The notes: generated from the sequence alone by a model not told the origin. Positions 17,693 to 27,003 are shown, numbered from the stretch's first letter. The stretch: DNA of 64,000 bases from Litorimonas sp051251645 (GCA_051251645.1 JBPOEY010000002.1:248001-312000), one strand, 5' to 3'. Numbers and translations: made by a program.

Positions 17693-19579
17693 ATGCTCCA
17701 TATCAACGACCTCACATACCGGATTGAAGGCCGCCCGCTGTTCACCCAAGCGACCCTCGCGATTAGCCAAGGCCAAAAGGTCGGGCTGGTCGGGCGTAAT
17801 GGCACGGGCAAATCGACCCTGTTTCGCCTGATCAAAGGCGAAATCGCGCCCGACGACGGGTCGATCACCCTGCGCGCCAATATGCGGCTCGGCTGTGTTG
17901 ATCAGGAAGTGCCCGGCGGGCCGACCTCGCTGATGGATACCGTCCTGATGGCGGATATTGAGCGCGCAGACCTGCTGGCGGAAGCCGACACTGCGACCGA
18001 GCCGATGCGGATCGCGCAAATCCACACGCGGCTCGCCGATATTGATGCTTACACCGCGGAAGCGCGGGCAGGCTCCATCCTATCGGGCCTCGGCTTTAAC
18101 GGCGCAGATCAGAAGCGCCCCTGTGGTGATTTTTCCGGGGGTTGGCGGATGCGCGTCGCCTTGGCCGCGATGCTGTTCGCGCAACCGGACATCCTCCTGC
18201 TGGATGAACCGACCAACTATCTCGATATTGAGGGCGCGCTGTGGCTAGAGAGCCATATCCGCAAATATACGGGCACGATTTTCGTGATTAGCCACGATCG
18301 CGATTTCCTCAACACCGCCGTGACCGACATCGCCCATTTGCAGCACGGCAAAATGACGATGTATTCCGGCGGCTATAATGAGTTCCAACGCCGCCTCACG
18401 GAACGCAACCGCCTCGATATGGCGCTTGTCGCCAAGCAGGAAGATGAACGCCGCAAGCTGCAAGACTTTGTCACCCGCTTCAAAGCCCAAGCGTCCAAAG
18501 CCAAACAAGCGCAGTCTCGCGTCAAACGGTTGGAGAAAATGGAACCGATGGCGACCATGGTCAGCGAACCCATCGCGCCGATCCAGCTGATCGGACCGGA
18601 GCGCCTGCTCTCCCCGCCCATGGTTCGCTTCGATGAGGCCTCGCTCGGCTATGGCGAAACGACAATCCTGCGCGACCTGAACCTCTCCGTCGATCCCGAT
18701 GACCGCATCGGCCTGTTGGGTCGCAACGGTGAAGGCAAAACGACGTTCGCCAAAGGCCTGCTTGGCATTCTGAAAGCCCAGAGCGGACGGATGAAAGCGC
18801 ACCGCAAAATGCGGGTCGGCTATTTCGCGCAACACGAAGTCGATGCGCTCAATATGAACCACTCGGCTTACGACCATGTTGTCGAGCTGATGCCCGACGC
18901 GACCGAAGCCGAACGCCGCGCGCGCCTCGCGCAATTCGGACTTGGGGCCGAGAATGCGGAAACGCCCGCGAGCGATCTGTCCGGCGGGGAGAAAGCCCGC
19001 TTACTTTTCTCTCTCATCGGCTTTCACAAACCGCATCTGCTCGTGCTTGATGAGCCCACCAACCACCTCGACATTGATAGCCGCGAAGAACTCGTCCGCT
19101 CGCTGAATGAATATAGCGGCGCTGTGCTCCTGATCAGCCATGACCGGGCGTTGCTGGAAGCGACAACCGAACGGCTGTGGCTTGTCGAGGGCGGGACTGT
19201 GACCAATTACGACGGCACGCTGGATGATTACCGCACGGAGCAAGCCGAACGCGCCCGCCCCGACCGAAAACCCAAAACCGACACGGGCCCGTCGAAGGCG
19301 GACGACCGCAAAGCGCGCGCCGACGCCCGCAAAGCGATTGCGCCGCTGAAACGCGCAGCCGAAAAGCTGGAAAAAGCGCTGGATGCCGCAACCCAAAAAC
19401 TCGCAAACATCGACGCAGAACTCGCCAAACCGGGCCTGTTCGAAGATCACCCCGACCGCGCCCTGAGTTTAAGTAAAGACCGCGGCCTCTGCGCCAAACA
19501 CATTGAAGGGATCGAAGAAGACTGGTTGGACGCGCTGGCGGTCTTTGAGGTGGCGGAAGCGGACGTCGGGTTAGACTAA
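17693..19579 (+). CDS. ABC-F family ATPase (Uup/EttA-like)
   Basis: 628 residues from ATG 17693 (MLHINDLTYRIEGRPLF). Two ATPase domains are visible: the first has GRNGTGKST near residue 36 and LLLDEPTNYLDIE; the second has GRNGEGKTTF and LLVLDEPTNHLDID, with LSGGEKARLL as signature. The linker between them is charged and helical (RRKLQDFVTRFKAQASK). A C-terminal coiled coil of about 90 residues after an Asp/Lys-rich linker resembles Uup. ABC-F proteins act on ribosomes or DNA-related processes and have no membrane domain. The stop overlaps the convergent Rieske gene by four bases. A decayed copy of its last 27 codons lies at 22004-22087. Confidence 0.95.
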   Translation: MLHINDLTYRIEGRPLFTQATLAISQGQKVGLVGRNGTGKSTLFRLIKGEIAPDDGSITLRANMRLGCVDQEVPGGPTSLMDTVLMADIERADLLAEADTATEPMRIAQIHTRLADIDAYTAEARAGSILSGLGFNGADQKRPCGDFSGGWRMRVALAAMLFAQPDILLLDEPTNYLDIEGALWLESHIRKYTGTIFVISHDRDFLNTAVTDIAHLQHGKMTMYSGGYNEFQRRLTERNRLDMALVAKQEDERRKLQDFVTRFKAQASKAKQAQSRVKRLEKMEPMATMVSEPIAPIQLIGPERLLSPPMVRFDEASLGYGETTILRDLNLSVDPDDRIGLLGRNGEGKTTFAKGLLGILKAQSGRMKAHRKMRVGYFAQHEVDALNMNHSAYDHVVELMPDATEAERRARLAQFGLGAENAETPASDLSGGEKARLLFSLIGFHKPHLLVLDEPTNHLDIDSREELVRSLNEYSGAVLLISHDRALLEATTERLWLVEGGTVTNYDGTLDDYRTEQAERARPDRKPKTDTGPSKADDRKARADARKAIAPLKRAAEKLEKALDAATQKLANIDAELAKPGLFEDHPDRALSLSKDRGLCAKHIEGIEEDWLDALAVFEVAEADVGLD

Positions 19580-20748
19580 ACCGCTGAATCAGACCCCAAC
19601 CGCGCCGCCATCTGCTGATGGAAATGCACGATTGCGGGTTCAAAATGTCCGAAGGTTAAAGCCTCATTCGCGCCGGAGTGCAGGCCCCGCTGAATGCCCT
19701 CGACCATAGCGATGTCCTCGACTTGCCCCGTCCCGTTAACAAAATCCAGATCGCGCGCTGCTGTTTTCAGGATCGCGTCTTTATCGGTTGCTGTACTCGA
19801 TTTGGTCATGTGGTAAGTGGTAATTTTTGTTCGGGCAATGCCGAGCGGCTCCAAGATGCCCAACGTCCGGTGATGAGAGAGTTCAGCCAAAATGACATTC
19901 GGGAATAGATGATTGAGGTAGGTCAGCTTGTCCGACACATCGCGGGCGGCGGGCGCGACGTCTGCCAAATGGGTGATGCGTTGAAACGGGAACGTCACCC
20001 GCGCATGGGGTCCACAAAACTCAATCACATTGAGATTGTCATAGCCGAAGGGATAGAAGGTGTCCTTATGCGTCGCTTTGATATGATAGCCTTCGAGAAA
20101 GCTCTCAAGGTGGAGCTTCCAATTCGCCTCGACGATCCCCTCATTCTCGGCAAAGATCATTTGATCCGGGGCCAGCACGTCCGGCACGCCAGACAGGAAC
20201 TCCAGGGCCTCGCCCGCGTCTAGGCTCTGCTCGTTTTGACAGACAAAAATGAGGCCTTTCGCCTCAATGGCGGAGACCTCGACCAGTCCATTCTCTAGCT
20301 TATCAATGTCGGGGAATCCGCCGTCGTGGGGAATACCCAACAGCGCGCCATCCAGACCGTAAGACCAGCCATGATAGGGACACACAAACGCGCCGGCACA
20401 GCCTTTGCCGTCGGCCAATTCAGCCCCGCGGTGGCGGCAAGCATTCTTAAAAGCGCGCACTTTATGGTCATGCCCTCGCACCACGATTAACGGCGTGCCG
20501 GCCGCAGTGCGGGCAATATAGTCTCCGGCTTTGGCCAGTGCGATCGACGGGCAAAACGCGGTCGGCACGGATTTGAAGAGGTCAAGTTCGCGGGCCAGAC
20601 GGTCTTCAGACCGATAATGATCCACCGGCTCACGCCACGTCTCTGTACCCCGATCCGTCGTCCCGGCCGCAATATGCCCGAGCACCCGGTCCACCACATC
20701 ACTATCTGACATAAACGCGGTCTGAGGTCTGGACTGGGTCTTTAGCAT
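19576..20748 (-). CDS. Aromatic ring-hydroxylating dioxygenase, Rieske alpha subunit
   Basis: 390 residues. The Rieske [2Fe-2S] motif is complete: CRHRGAEL followed by CPYHGWSYG. The catalytic non-heme iron site is indicated by FLEGYHIKATHKD with two His in the C-terminal half. No ferredoxin or reductase gene is next to it, so the electron donor must be elsewhere; substrate is unknown and could be an aromatic acid, a carnitine-like amine or a sterol. It stops inside the ABC-F stop codon region (four-base convergent overlap). Confidence 0.9.
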   Translation of the reverse strand: MLKTQSRPQTAFMSDSDVVDRVLGHIAAGTTDRGTETWREPVDHYRSEDRLARELDLFKSVPTAFCPSIALAKAGDYIARTAAGTPLIVVRGHDHKVRAFKNACRHRGAELADGKGCAGAFVCPYHGWSYGLDGALLGIPHDGGFPDIDKLENGLVEVSAIEAKGLIFVCQNEQSLDAGEALEFLSGVPDVLAPDQMIFAENEGIVEANWKLHLESFLEGYHIKATHKDTFYPFGYDNLNVIEFCGPHARVTFPFQRITHLADVAPAARDVSDKLTYLNHLFPNVILAELSHHRTLGILEPLGIARTKITTYHMTKSSTATDKDAILKTAARDLDFVNGTGQVEDIAMVEGIQRGLHSGANEALTFGHFEPAIVHFHQQMAARLGSDSAV

Positions 20749-20979
20749 GAAGGGCTCTCCAGTCTTAATGCTACGGCCAAATGCATACGGGGAGAAGAGG
20801 CTAATTCGATAGAGCGTCTATTCATTCCTGTTTCGAGAGATAAGGGTCCCCCCCTTAGAGGCTGCTACGTCAGTGTCTTTTATTTAACGATGAGACCCTC
20901 TGGATCCGCTGTCTAAAATGCCCGAAACAGACAGCTCGCATTTAAGCAGAATGATGTCAGTCAGGGTACAGACTAAACC

Positions 20980-21690
20980 CTAGATAACACCAAAATATAT
21001 CGCTGACATTATGATCGTATCAATGACACCGTGTAGGAAAATTACGGGCCAAAGGTTCCGTTTCAATAGTAGAAACATGCTGCCAAAAGCGATCCCAATC
21101 AGGCCCGTGATAATGAAACCGCGCAGACCTTGGTAGTAAACATGGCCAAGCCCAAACAGAGCCGCGGCAATGACAACCGCGATAACGGGGGCGAATGAAA
21201 CGCCGCCGAAAGCAATTTGCAATCGTGAAATGAAATACCCCCTGAAGAGCATTTCCTCGCCAAAGGCGGCCGCGGTCCACACGATACCCAACCACAGGAA
21301 TAACATGGGGAGGTTACCCTCAACCGCGCTCCATCTATCTTCCACGCTCGCAGACGTTTCCGTCAAGAAGTCAAGACCGAACACCTCTCCCGCCAAGAGC
21401 GGAATCCCGACAGCGGCGGCGAAGGCTAAAAACACAAACCCCATCTGTGGCAACACCATAAGCTTGGCGCGCTTGCCTGTGAGCCGTTTCAATCCGTAAT
21501 CCCGCCAACTCTCCCCTCTGCGGTGCATATAGATTGTGAGCCCGCCGATAAGGGCGAGCAGAGAGACGGGACCCGCATATCGCCACATAAAAAGCGACAG
21601 CGCCCATTTAGAAATAAACGCGATAAGGATCACCACACCGACTTCTAGGAGCGCAACGCGCTGGTTCGAGGGGGAAATAGAATGTGTCAT
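20980..21690 (-). CDS. CPBP family intramembrane metalloprotease
   Basis: 236 residues, seven or eight hydrophobic segments. The CPBP motifs are GEEMLFRGYFISRL (Glu-Glu and Arg), LFGLGHVYYQG (His) and IFLHGVIDTI (His, Asp). It belongs to the same family as the gene at 15998-16738 but is clearly diverged from it. No partner gene suggests the substrate. It borders the repeat-rich, probably rearranged stretch that begins near 21.8 kb. Confidence 0.85.
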   Translation of the reverse strand: MTHSISPSNQRVALLEVGVVILIAFISKWALSLFMWRYAGPVSLLALIGGLTIYMHRRGESWRDYGLKRLTGKRAKLMVLPQMGFVFLAFAAAVGIPLLAGEVFGLDFLTETSASVEDRWSAVEGNLPMLFLWLGIVWTAAAFGEEMLFRGYFISRLQIAFGGVSFAPVIAVVIAAALFGLGHVYYQGLRGFIITGLIGIAFGSMFLLLKRNLWPVIFLHGVIDTIIMSAIYFGVI

Positions 21691-21834
21691 GGGGATGCCG
21701 TTTCGTAGTCTAAAATTTCATTGAGGCGAAGGCGAAGAGAGAGAACTTGTCCCCAGATTAAGGGGCGGGACACAATCATAAGACGATATCAACGGCCGTT
21801 TTGGATGCACCGATGTGGAGTCAATTTTTAAGCC

Positions 21835-22001
21835 GGGTGAAAACCCTCACGCGCCGCGCCCATCCCGAGCCCAATTCGCCCGATCGGACTCATCGCAAGC
21901 TTCTGTCGTTTGCCCGTCTTGACGAGAATTCCGAGCACGAGGAGAAAAAGGCGGCGAGTCAGAATCCATCCGCGCTTACGACACACGCAAACCTCACTGC
22001 C
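21835..22001. repeat. Direct repeat copy A, about 167 bp
   Basis: This stretch is repeated at 23555-23723 with roughly 85-90 % identity by eye, including long exact runs such as AGCCCAATTCGCCCGATCGG and GCGGCGAGTCAGAATCCATC (the latter with small changes). Both copies are in the same orientation and bracket the amidohydrolase gene. The repeat does not carry a convincing protein frame that survives in both copies. It could be a family of genomic repeats or a footprint of an insertion. Confidence 0.8.
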
Positions 22002-22003
22002 TC

Positions 22004-22087
22004 TGCTCGAAACGCATTAAAGGATTGGAAGAAGACTGGTTGGAGGCGTTGAGGGTGTATGAGGCGGCGGAGGCAGAAATGGGGTGA
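22004..22087 (+). pseudogene. Decayed duplicate of the ABC-F gene 3' end
   Basis: Reading from TGC 22004 gives 27 codons up to TGA 22087 (key residues Cys-Ser-Lys-Arg-Ile, then GLEEDWLEALRVYEAAEAE). This matches the last residues of the ABC-F protein encoded at 17693-19579 (Cys-Ala-Lys-His-Ile, then GIEEDWLDALAVFEVAEAD) codon by codon with several substitutions. The fragment starts directly at the end of repeat copy A. No upstream part of the ABC-F gene is present, so it is a remnant left by duplication or allelic replacement about 2.5 kb from the intact gene. Confidence 0.85.
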
Positions 22088-22267
22088 TGGCCCGTTTCTT
22101 CAAAGCTCGACCGACAAACCAAATTTCACAATCGTTTCGATAATTTAAGTTTTTGCATCCATTTGAGAGGTTGGTGACGTCTTATTGATGGAGGTGATTT
22201 TTAAATGGCTTTCATCTTATCACCGTCACAAGCTGACAACCAACTATGAGAACGAGCCCGTAAACGT

Positions 22268-23542
22268 ATGAGAACAACATTTTTAGGAATAGTCATACTA
22301 CTCATAGGGTGCACAGCTCCAAAGGAGGAGGACATAGCGTCAAAACTAGAGGCTCGGATGAACGCCTCCGCTGCACCAACACTCTATATCAATGGATATT
22401 GGTATAAGGATGACGCCTCCAAAATCAGCTTTGAAAAGGGTCAACGTTATCAAGTGGATGGCGTCTTTGTTGTTCCCCCAAACTCTATTGATCGACAATC
22501 TATAAAAGTCATTGACCTTGAGGAGCGCTATATTGTGCCGCCTTTTGGCGAAGCTCATAATCATTCCGTTGATGGCCCTTGGACATTACAGACCGCCGAA
22601 CGGTATATGAGCCAAGGTATTTTTTACTATAAAAACCCCAATAATTTAGCCTCTGCCATACAAGGCGAACGTGCCCGGTGGGCGAAACCAGACACACTTG
22701 ACGTAATTTTCTCTCATGGCGGTCTCTCTGTTGATGAGGGACATCCAGAACAACTCTATAAATCTATGGCCCCCATGATGGGATTAGACCCTGAGCAGCT
22801 CGATGGATCTGCTTTCTTTGATGTCGAAACAGTCAAAAAACTGGCGGCTCAATGGCCTCATATCATGTCGAAAAATCCTGATTTTCTTAAAGTTTATCTC
22901 CTCAATCACGATAAGTCTGGTGATGGGCAATCCGAAGGGCTGTCCGAGGAGATGTTTAAAAATGTTCTCGCGAAAGCGAAGCAGGCAGGCTTACGGACCA
23001 CCGTACATGTCGAAACAGCGGCGGATTTAGCCTTGGCTGTTCAAGCCGGAGCGACTGAAACAGGTCATCTACCTGGCTATGCGTTTCATTACGACTTGGA
23101 GCCAAGTGATTTTCGTATCTCAACAGAGCTAGCGAATATGATGGCGGAAAAAGAGTTCATTACGGTCACGACAACAGTTATTTCAGAGCCTCGTTACAAA
23201 GATAACCCTGAAATTCTTGCTAAAGTTTTTGCACAACAGGCTGAAAATCTCTCAACACTAAAAATAGCCGGAGCCCCTATCGCAATCGGGGCTGACTCTT
23301 TTACCCAAACCTCTCTTGATGAGATCAAATCGCTCCGCAAATTTAATGTCTTCACGGATGAAGAATTGTTACGCTTGTGGGTCAACACACCGTCTCTTAG
23401 TATTTTCCCTGATCGCGCGATAGGGGCACTAAAGCCTGATTATGAAGCCAGCTTTGTTGCTTTGGAATGCAACCCAATCGACAATTTTGACTGTATTGAA
23501 CGCATTGTTTTGGCAGTCAAACAAGGCGTCCTATTGCAATAG
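22268..23542 (+). CDS. Amidohydrolase lipoprotein (imidazolonepropionase-like)
   Basis: 424 residues. MRTTFLGIVILLIGCTAP is a lipoprotein signal with the lipobox LIGC. The amidohydrolase metal motifs are GEAHNHSVDGP (HxH), a possible bridging Lys in KVYLLNH, TVHVETAADL and GHLPGYAFHY (His ligands), and IGADSF (Asp), so an active dinuclear or mononuclear enzyme on the outer side of a membrane is expected. The substrate is unknown. The gene is visibly AT-richer and uses different codons from its neighbours, and it is bracketed by direct repeats, which suggests acquisition by transfer. Confidence 0.82.
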   Translation: MRTTFLGIVILLIGCTAPKEEDIASKLEARMNASAAPTLYINGYWYKDDASKISFEKGQRYQVDGVFVVPPNSIDRQSIKVIDLEERYIVPPFGEAHNHSVDGPWTLQTAERYMSQGIFYYKNPNNLASAIQGERARWAKPDTLDVIFSHGGLSVDEGHPEQLYKSMAPMMGLDPEQLDGSAFFDVETVKKLAAQWPHIMSKNPDFLKVYLLNHDKSGDGQSEGLSEEMFKNVLAKAKQAGLRTTVHVETAADLALAVQAGATETGHLPGYAFHYDLEPSDFRISTELANMMAEKEFITVTTTVISEPRYKDNPEILAKVFAQQAENLSTLKIAGAPIAIGADSFTQTSLDEIKSLRKFNVFTDEELLRLWVNTPSLSIFPDRAIGALKPDYEASFVALECNPIDNFDCIERIVLAVKQGVLLQ

Positions 23543-23554
23543 TCTTCACTTCCG

Positions 23555-23723
23555 GGGTGAAAACGCTCACGCGCCGCGTTTATCTCGAGCCCAATTCGCC
23601 CGATCGGACTCATCACAAGCGCTTCTGTCGGTTGCCCGTCTTGGCGAGAATCCGAGCCAGCGGAGAAAAATGTCGGCGAGTCAGAATCCATCCGCGCTTA
23701 CGACACGCGCAAACCTCCCTGCC
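23555..23723. repeat. Direct repeat copy B
   Basis: This is the second copy of the repeat at 21835-22001, same orientation, starting 12 bases after the amidohydrolase stop codon. Differences from copy A are scattered substitutions and a few one- to three-base indels. Unlike copy A, it is not followed by the ABC-F remnant but by the hairpin-rich stretch described next. Confidence 0.8.
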
Positions 23724-24155
23724 ACCCCATTTTCAACAACCCCATCCCCCCTCACCCAAACCCGTGCCACTTTCATCCTGTCCGTCACGGACATGAGGGG
23801 GTGTACGACCTTTGGTGTGACGGGCGAAAGTGAGGGCCGACGCGCGGCGTACCGCGCCGAGGTCTCCGTCTGATCCTCGCCCGAACTGATCGCTGGTCCG
23901 TCCGGACCGCGTGTGTGCCAAGCATCCGCGCGGCGATGTGTTTCATCGCCGCTCGGTTAGGCCGCGGATCCCGGAGGGATGTGAGGTTGGGGCGGGCGGC
24001 AGATGGGAGCCAAGCTTTCCGCGCGGGCTTTCGCCCGGTGTAAACAGGCTGTTCTTAGTTCTCGCCTTCACGGGGCGGGAGCCCGCGCCTCGTGTCACTT
24101 TTCTTGGCACGCACCGCGACTGTGCCGACCCCGCGATGGGCGGTGGGACGTGGCC
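23724..24155. other. Hairpin-rich non-coding stretch between the repeat and aroA
   Basis: No convincing gene is present in these 430 bases. It is very GC-rich and holds several perfect inverted repeats: GGTCCG/CGGACC at 23896-23909, GCGGCGATG/CATCGCCGC at 23930-23952 with loop TGTTT, a GCGGG/CCCGC type hairpin near 24030 and another near 24075. Candidate readings are a structured RNA, or remains of a mobile element. I cannot match it to a known RNA family. Confidence 0.45.
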
Positions 24156-25469
24156 CTATGCCTCTAGATTGGCCCCCAGCCTCTCCATATGCGCAAAGAA
24201 ATCCGGATAGCTCGTCGCGATCATGCTGGCGTCATCGACCGTGACAGGGGCGTCGGCGACGCAGCCCAGAATAAGCGCGCTCATGGCGATGCGGTGGTCG
24301 TGGTGCGTCGTGACGGTGGCCCCGCCGCTGACCCTGCCGCCTGTGACGGTCATACCGTCCTCGCGATCCTCAACCATGACGCCGTTTTGGCGCAGCAGCG
24401 CCACAGTCGCGGCGATACGGTCGCTTTCTTTGACGCGCAGTTCGTGGATGCCGTTCATCACCGTCTCACCCGCCGCCACAGACGCGGCCACCGCGAGAAT
24501 GGGATATTCGTCAATCATGTCTGCCGCGCGCGCAGGATCGACGACAATGCCTGTCAGTTCCGAATGGCGGGCGCGAATATCAGCGACCCGCTCGCCGCCA
24601 CCAACGGCGCGGGCGTTCTCAAAGGTGATATCGGCCCCCATTTGCGTCAGCGCCTCATACAGCGCGGTCCGACGCGGATTGAGCATGACGCCTTCCACCA
24701 CCACGTCCGACCCCGGCACAATCAGCGCCGCGACGATAGCGAAGGCCGCCGAGCTGGGATCGCCCGGCACATCGACATGGGTCGCCGTCAATTGCGCAGG
24801 ACCGTTTATGGACACAGCCAAGCCGTCGCGATGGACGGGGACGCCAAAGGCGATGAGCAGGGTTTCCGTATGATCCCGCGTTGCGGTGAGTTCGCGCACC
24901 GTTGTGCGCCCGTGCGCACCGAGACCCGCGAGCAGCACACAGCTTTTGACCTGTGCCGACGCTTTCGGTGGCGCGTAATCAATCGCGCTCAGCGCCCCGC
25001 TCGACCGAATCGTGCATGGCAGCCGACCGCCATCTTGCGCGTCAGCCAGCACGCCCATCTGGCGCAGCGGGTCGAGCACACGGTTCATCGGGCGCGACCG
25101 CAGACTCTCATCCCCTGTAAAGGTCGCTGTGAGGTCGTAGGCGCTCGCCACGCCCATAATCAGGCGCACACCGGTGCCCGCATTGCCGCAATCAATCACC
25201 GCGTCGGGCGTCTGCAAGCCGACCTCGCCAACGCCGTCAATCGTCCACGCCCCGTCGCCCCTTTGGCTCACCGTGGCGCCCAGAGCCCGCATGGCATCCG
25301 CCGTCGCCATAATGTCCGCGCCTTCCAACAGGCCCGAAACCGTGGTTCGGCCTGTGGCTACCGCCCCGAACATAATCGCGCGATGCGAAATGGATTTATC
25401 CCCCGGCGCGCGGATATTGCCTGATAGGGGGCCAGATTGACGGCTAGAGGCGGGTTTTGGCAAGTTCAC
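24156..25469 (-). CDS. aroA: 3-phosphoshikimate 1-carboxyvinyltransferase (EPSP synthase)
   Basis: 437 residues. It joins shikimate-3-phosphate and phosphoenolpyruvate in aromatic amino acid synthesis. PGDKSISHRAIMFGA at the N-terminus and RSRPMNRVLDPLRQMG are the substrate-binding signatures of the class II-like group. The loop NAGTGVRLIMGV has Gly where the glyphosate-insensitive CP4 enzyme has Ala, so I would not predict natural insensitivity. The frame before the ATG has no clear Shine-Dalgarno; MNLPKPASSRQSGPL is a normal start. Confidence 0.97.
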   Translation of the reverse strand: MNLPKPASSRQSGPLSGNIRAPGDKSISHRAIMFGAVATGRTTVSGLLEGADIMATADAMRALGATVSQRGDGAWTIDGVGEVGLQTPDAVIDCGNAGTGVRLIMGVASAYDLTATFTGDESLRSRPMNRVLDPLRQMGVLADAQDGGRLPCTIRSSGALSAIDYAPPKASAQVKSCVLLAGLGAHGRTTVRELTATRDHTETLLIAFGVPVHRDGLAVSINGPAQLTATHVDVPGDPSSAAFAIVAALIVPGSDVVVEGVMLNPRRTALYEALTQMGADITFENARAVGGGERVADIRARHSELTGIVVDPARAADMIDEYPILAVAASVAAGETVMNGIHELRVKESDRIAATVALLRQNGVMVEDREDGMTVTGGRVSGGATVTTHHDHRIAMSALILGCVADAPVTVDDASMIATSYPDFFAHMERLGANLEA

Positions 25470-25624
25470 TGTAGGTTCCGGGTCGTGCGTGTTGACAGAG
25501 ATTGACGGACCGCTAAAGACCCGCCGTTAAACCGAATTCAGGGCCGTAAGCCCGACCCGCCCGGATCACAAGGTCGCAAGATCGAAAATGGGCGGCCCAT
25601 CTGATATTCTAAGGCAAGTCCATC

Positions 25625-26107
25625 ATGGCTGCAGCGAAAACAAAAAAAGAAAAACGCGCCGAAGCGCTCGGCACGAAACGGGCCTGCCCGGAGTGTGAGG
25701 CCAAGTTCTACGACCTCAATAACAATCCGGCCGTCTGCCCTATGTGTAAGAACAGCTTTGATCCGGTCGAGCTCGATCAACAAGGCATGGTTCCGGCCTC
25801 GCAATTGAAATCATCCAAGTCAGATGACGATGATGATGAAGACGAAAATGTCGAAGCGGTCGAAATTGATGAAGAAGATATCGACGAAGAAGAAGTCGAA
25901 GCCAAGGAGCTCGAGCTGGACGGTGACGACGTTGCTATCATTGGCGCCTCTGACGGCGATGACGAAGAAAACCCAGATGTCGAAAACATCGACGATGATG
26001 AGGACGAAGACGCCGCCCTCGTTGATGACGACGACGCTGACGAAGGCCCTCCCGGAGCGGGTGATGATGACGACGACGATGATGACGACATCGAACTCGA
26101 CACATAG
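25625..26107 (+). CDS. TIGR02300 family protein (FYDLN acid domain)
   Basis: 160 residues. The N-terminal 50 residues have two CxxC pairs, KRACPECEAKFYDLN and AVCPMCKNSF, a zinc-ribbon-like fold. The rest is a long acidic tail dominated by Asp and Glu. This is the FYDLN-acid family restricted to alphaproteobacteria; its function is unknown. A ribosome site is not obvious. It is followed 118 bases later by tRNA-Ala. Confidence 0.93.
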   Translation: MAAAKTKKEKRAEALGTKRACPECEAKFYDLNNNPAVCPMCKNSFDPVELDQQGMVPASQLKSSKSDDDDDEDENVEAVEIDEEDIDEEEVEAKELELDGDDVAIIGASDGDDEENPDVENIDDDEDEDAALVDDDDADEGPPGAGDDDDDDDDDIELDT

Positions 26108-26225
26108 ATACACACGCGGCATACAAGCCGCTTGACGCGAACCGGGGCACAGCCCTATGACGCGCAGCCTGCCTGCGGGGCCGAGAGATCGGCCCCAATA
26201 ATGGCCATATATACCCGACCTGATC

Positions 26226-26295
<70 letters not shown>

Positions 26296-26301
<6 letters not shown>

Positions 26302-26558
26302 GTCGTTCGGCTGGCGAACAGACCGTTCTCATCTCTCTCGATATAAGTCCGTAGTTTCCGTGGGTTAGCGGGATGTGAGACTAATCCAAGATCGCGCGAG
26401 ACGCTGAATTTGGCCATTTTCCGCGATATGTCGCGCCCCGTCTCTCCGGCCGTTTTCCGAGCCCGCTTGGTGGTCAGGCATGATGCTTAGTGGAAGGCGA
26501 GACGATGGAGTTGCTGCGCCCAGCAGAGCGGCAAGTCAGTCATCCGCTGCAGCTCCCG
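26296..26558. repeat. Direct repeat copy 1: recombinase 3' end plus flank, at tRNA-Ala
   Basis: These 263 bases start inside the tRNA 3' end and share about 75 % identity by eye with 50332-50595 in the same orientation. Exact shared blocks include GAGCCCGCTTGGTG, GTTGCTGCGCCCAGCAGAGC and CCACCAGTCGTT. On the minus strand the far end encodes the last residues of a large serine recombinase (TDLPLCWAQQ), and the rest is its downstream flank up to the tRNA. It is probably the attachment-site end of an integrated element. Confidence 0.75.
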
Positions 26559-27003
26559 ACTCGAAAGCCCTCATGCTGTCGGCCCTGCAGAATGTCTTCT
26601 ACAATGCTGGGAGCGAGATAACCGAGTGAGACAAGCTTGTTGGTATTGCTGTGATCAAGACCTTGTTGTCGTGCGAAGTCACCAATCGATGCAACCTCAC
26701 CCGTCTCCAGCTGATCCCGAAGATGAACAGCGCGAGCGATAAGCGTGATCAATGTCTCATCCGGGCACGATACGGGTTCGTTCTTTGCACCCAAGACTAG
26801 TTTCATCTCCTGGCCTCGTTTTCGGACGGTGATTGGGGCGGTAATCTTAATGGGATCGGCTGATTGTGTTTCTTTATCAATTGGGGCTGGAAGGTGGAAG
26901 GCTAGCCCATCGCGACTGAGATCGATTTCGATGCCGTCAGTGTGGGTCGTAATGCGATCAATGATTGAGCGGTCCTGCAATAGAGCCTGATAGTGGCTAT
27001 CTC
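26487..27003 (-). pseudogene. Large serine recombinase, C-terminal remnant with frameshift
   Basis: The largest open piece (26540-26980, 146 residues from a TTG) reads KITAPITVRKRGQEMKLVL, TLITLIARAVHLRDQLETGE, VSLGYLAPSIVEDILQGRQ. This is the conserved C-terminal region of alphaproteobacterial large serine recombinases. Near 26555 the frame shifts; the next frame continues as ELQRMTDLPLCWAQQLHRLA to a stop at 26487, which is the expected C-terminus. The N-terminal catalytic resolvase domain is missing: upstream the frame runs straight into the HlyD gene end at 27004. It is an inactive relic of the integrase of an element inserted at tRNA-Ala. Confidence 0.8.

Noticed and set aside
21801..22052. 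83-residue frame over repeat copy A
   Set aside because: The same frame is not kept in copy B, so it is probably not a protein.
23911..24210. 99-residue plus-strand frame in the hairpin-rich stretch
   Set aside because: It runs through perfect hairpins into the aroA 3' end and has no recognisable sequence or ribosome site.
24189..25424. 411-residue plus-strand frame over aroA
   Set aside because: It is antisense to a certain aroA gene, with no recognisable domain and Arg/His-rich composition typical of shadow frames.
25777..26115. Poly-Ser protein on the minus strand
   Set aside because: It is the antisense of the Asp/Glu-rich tail of the FYDLN-acid gene.
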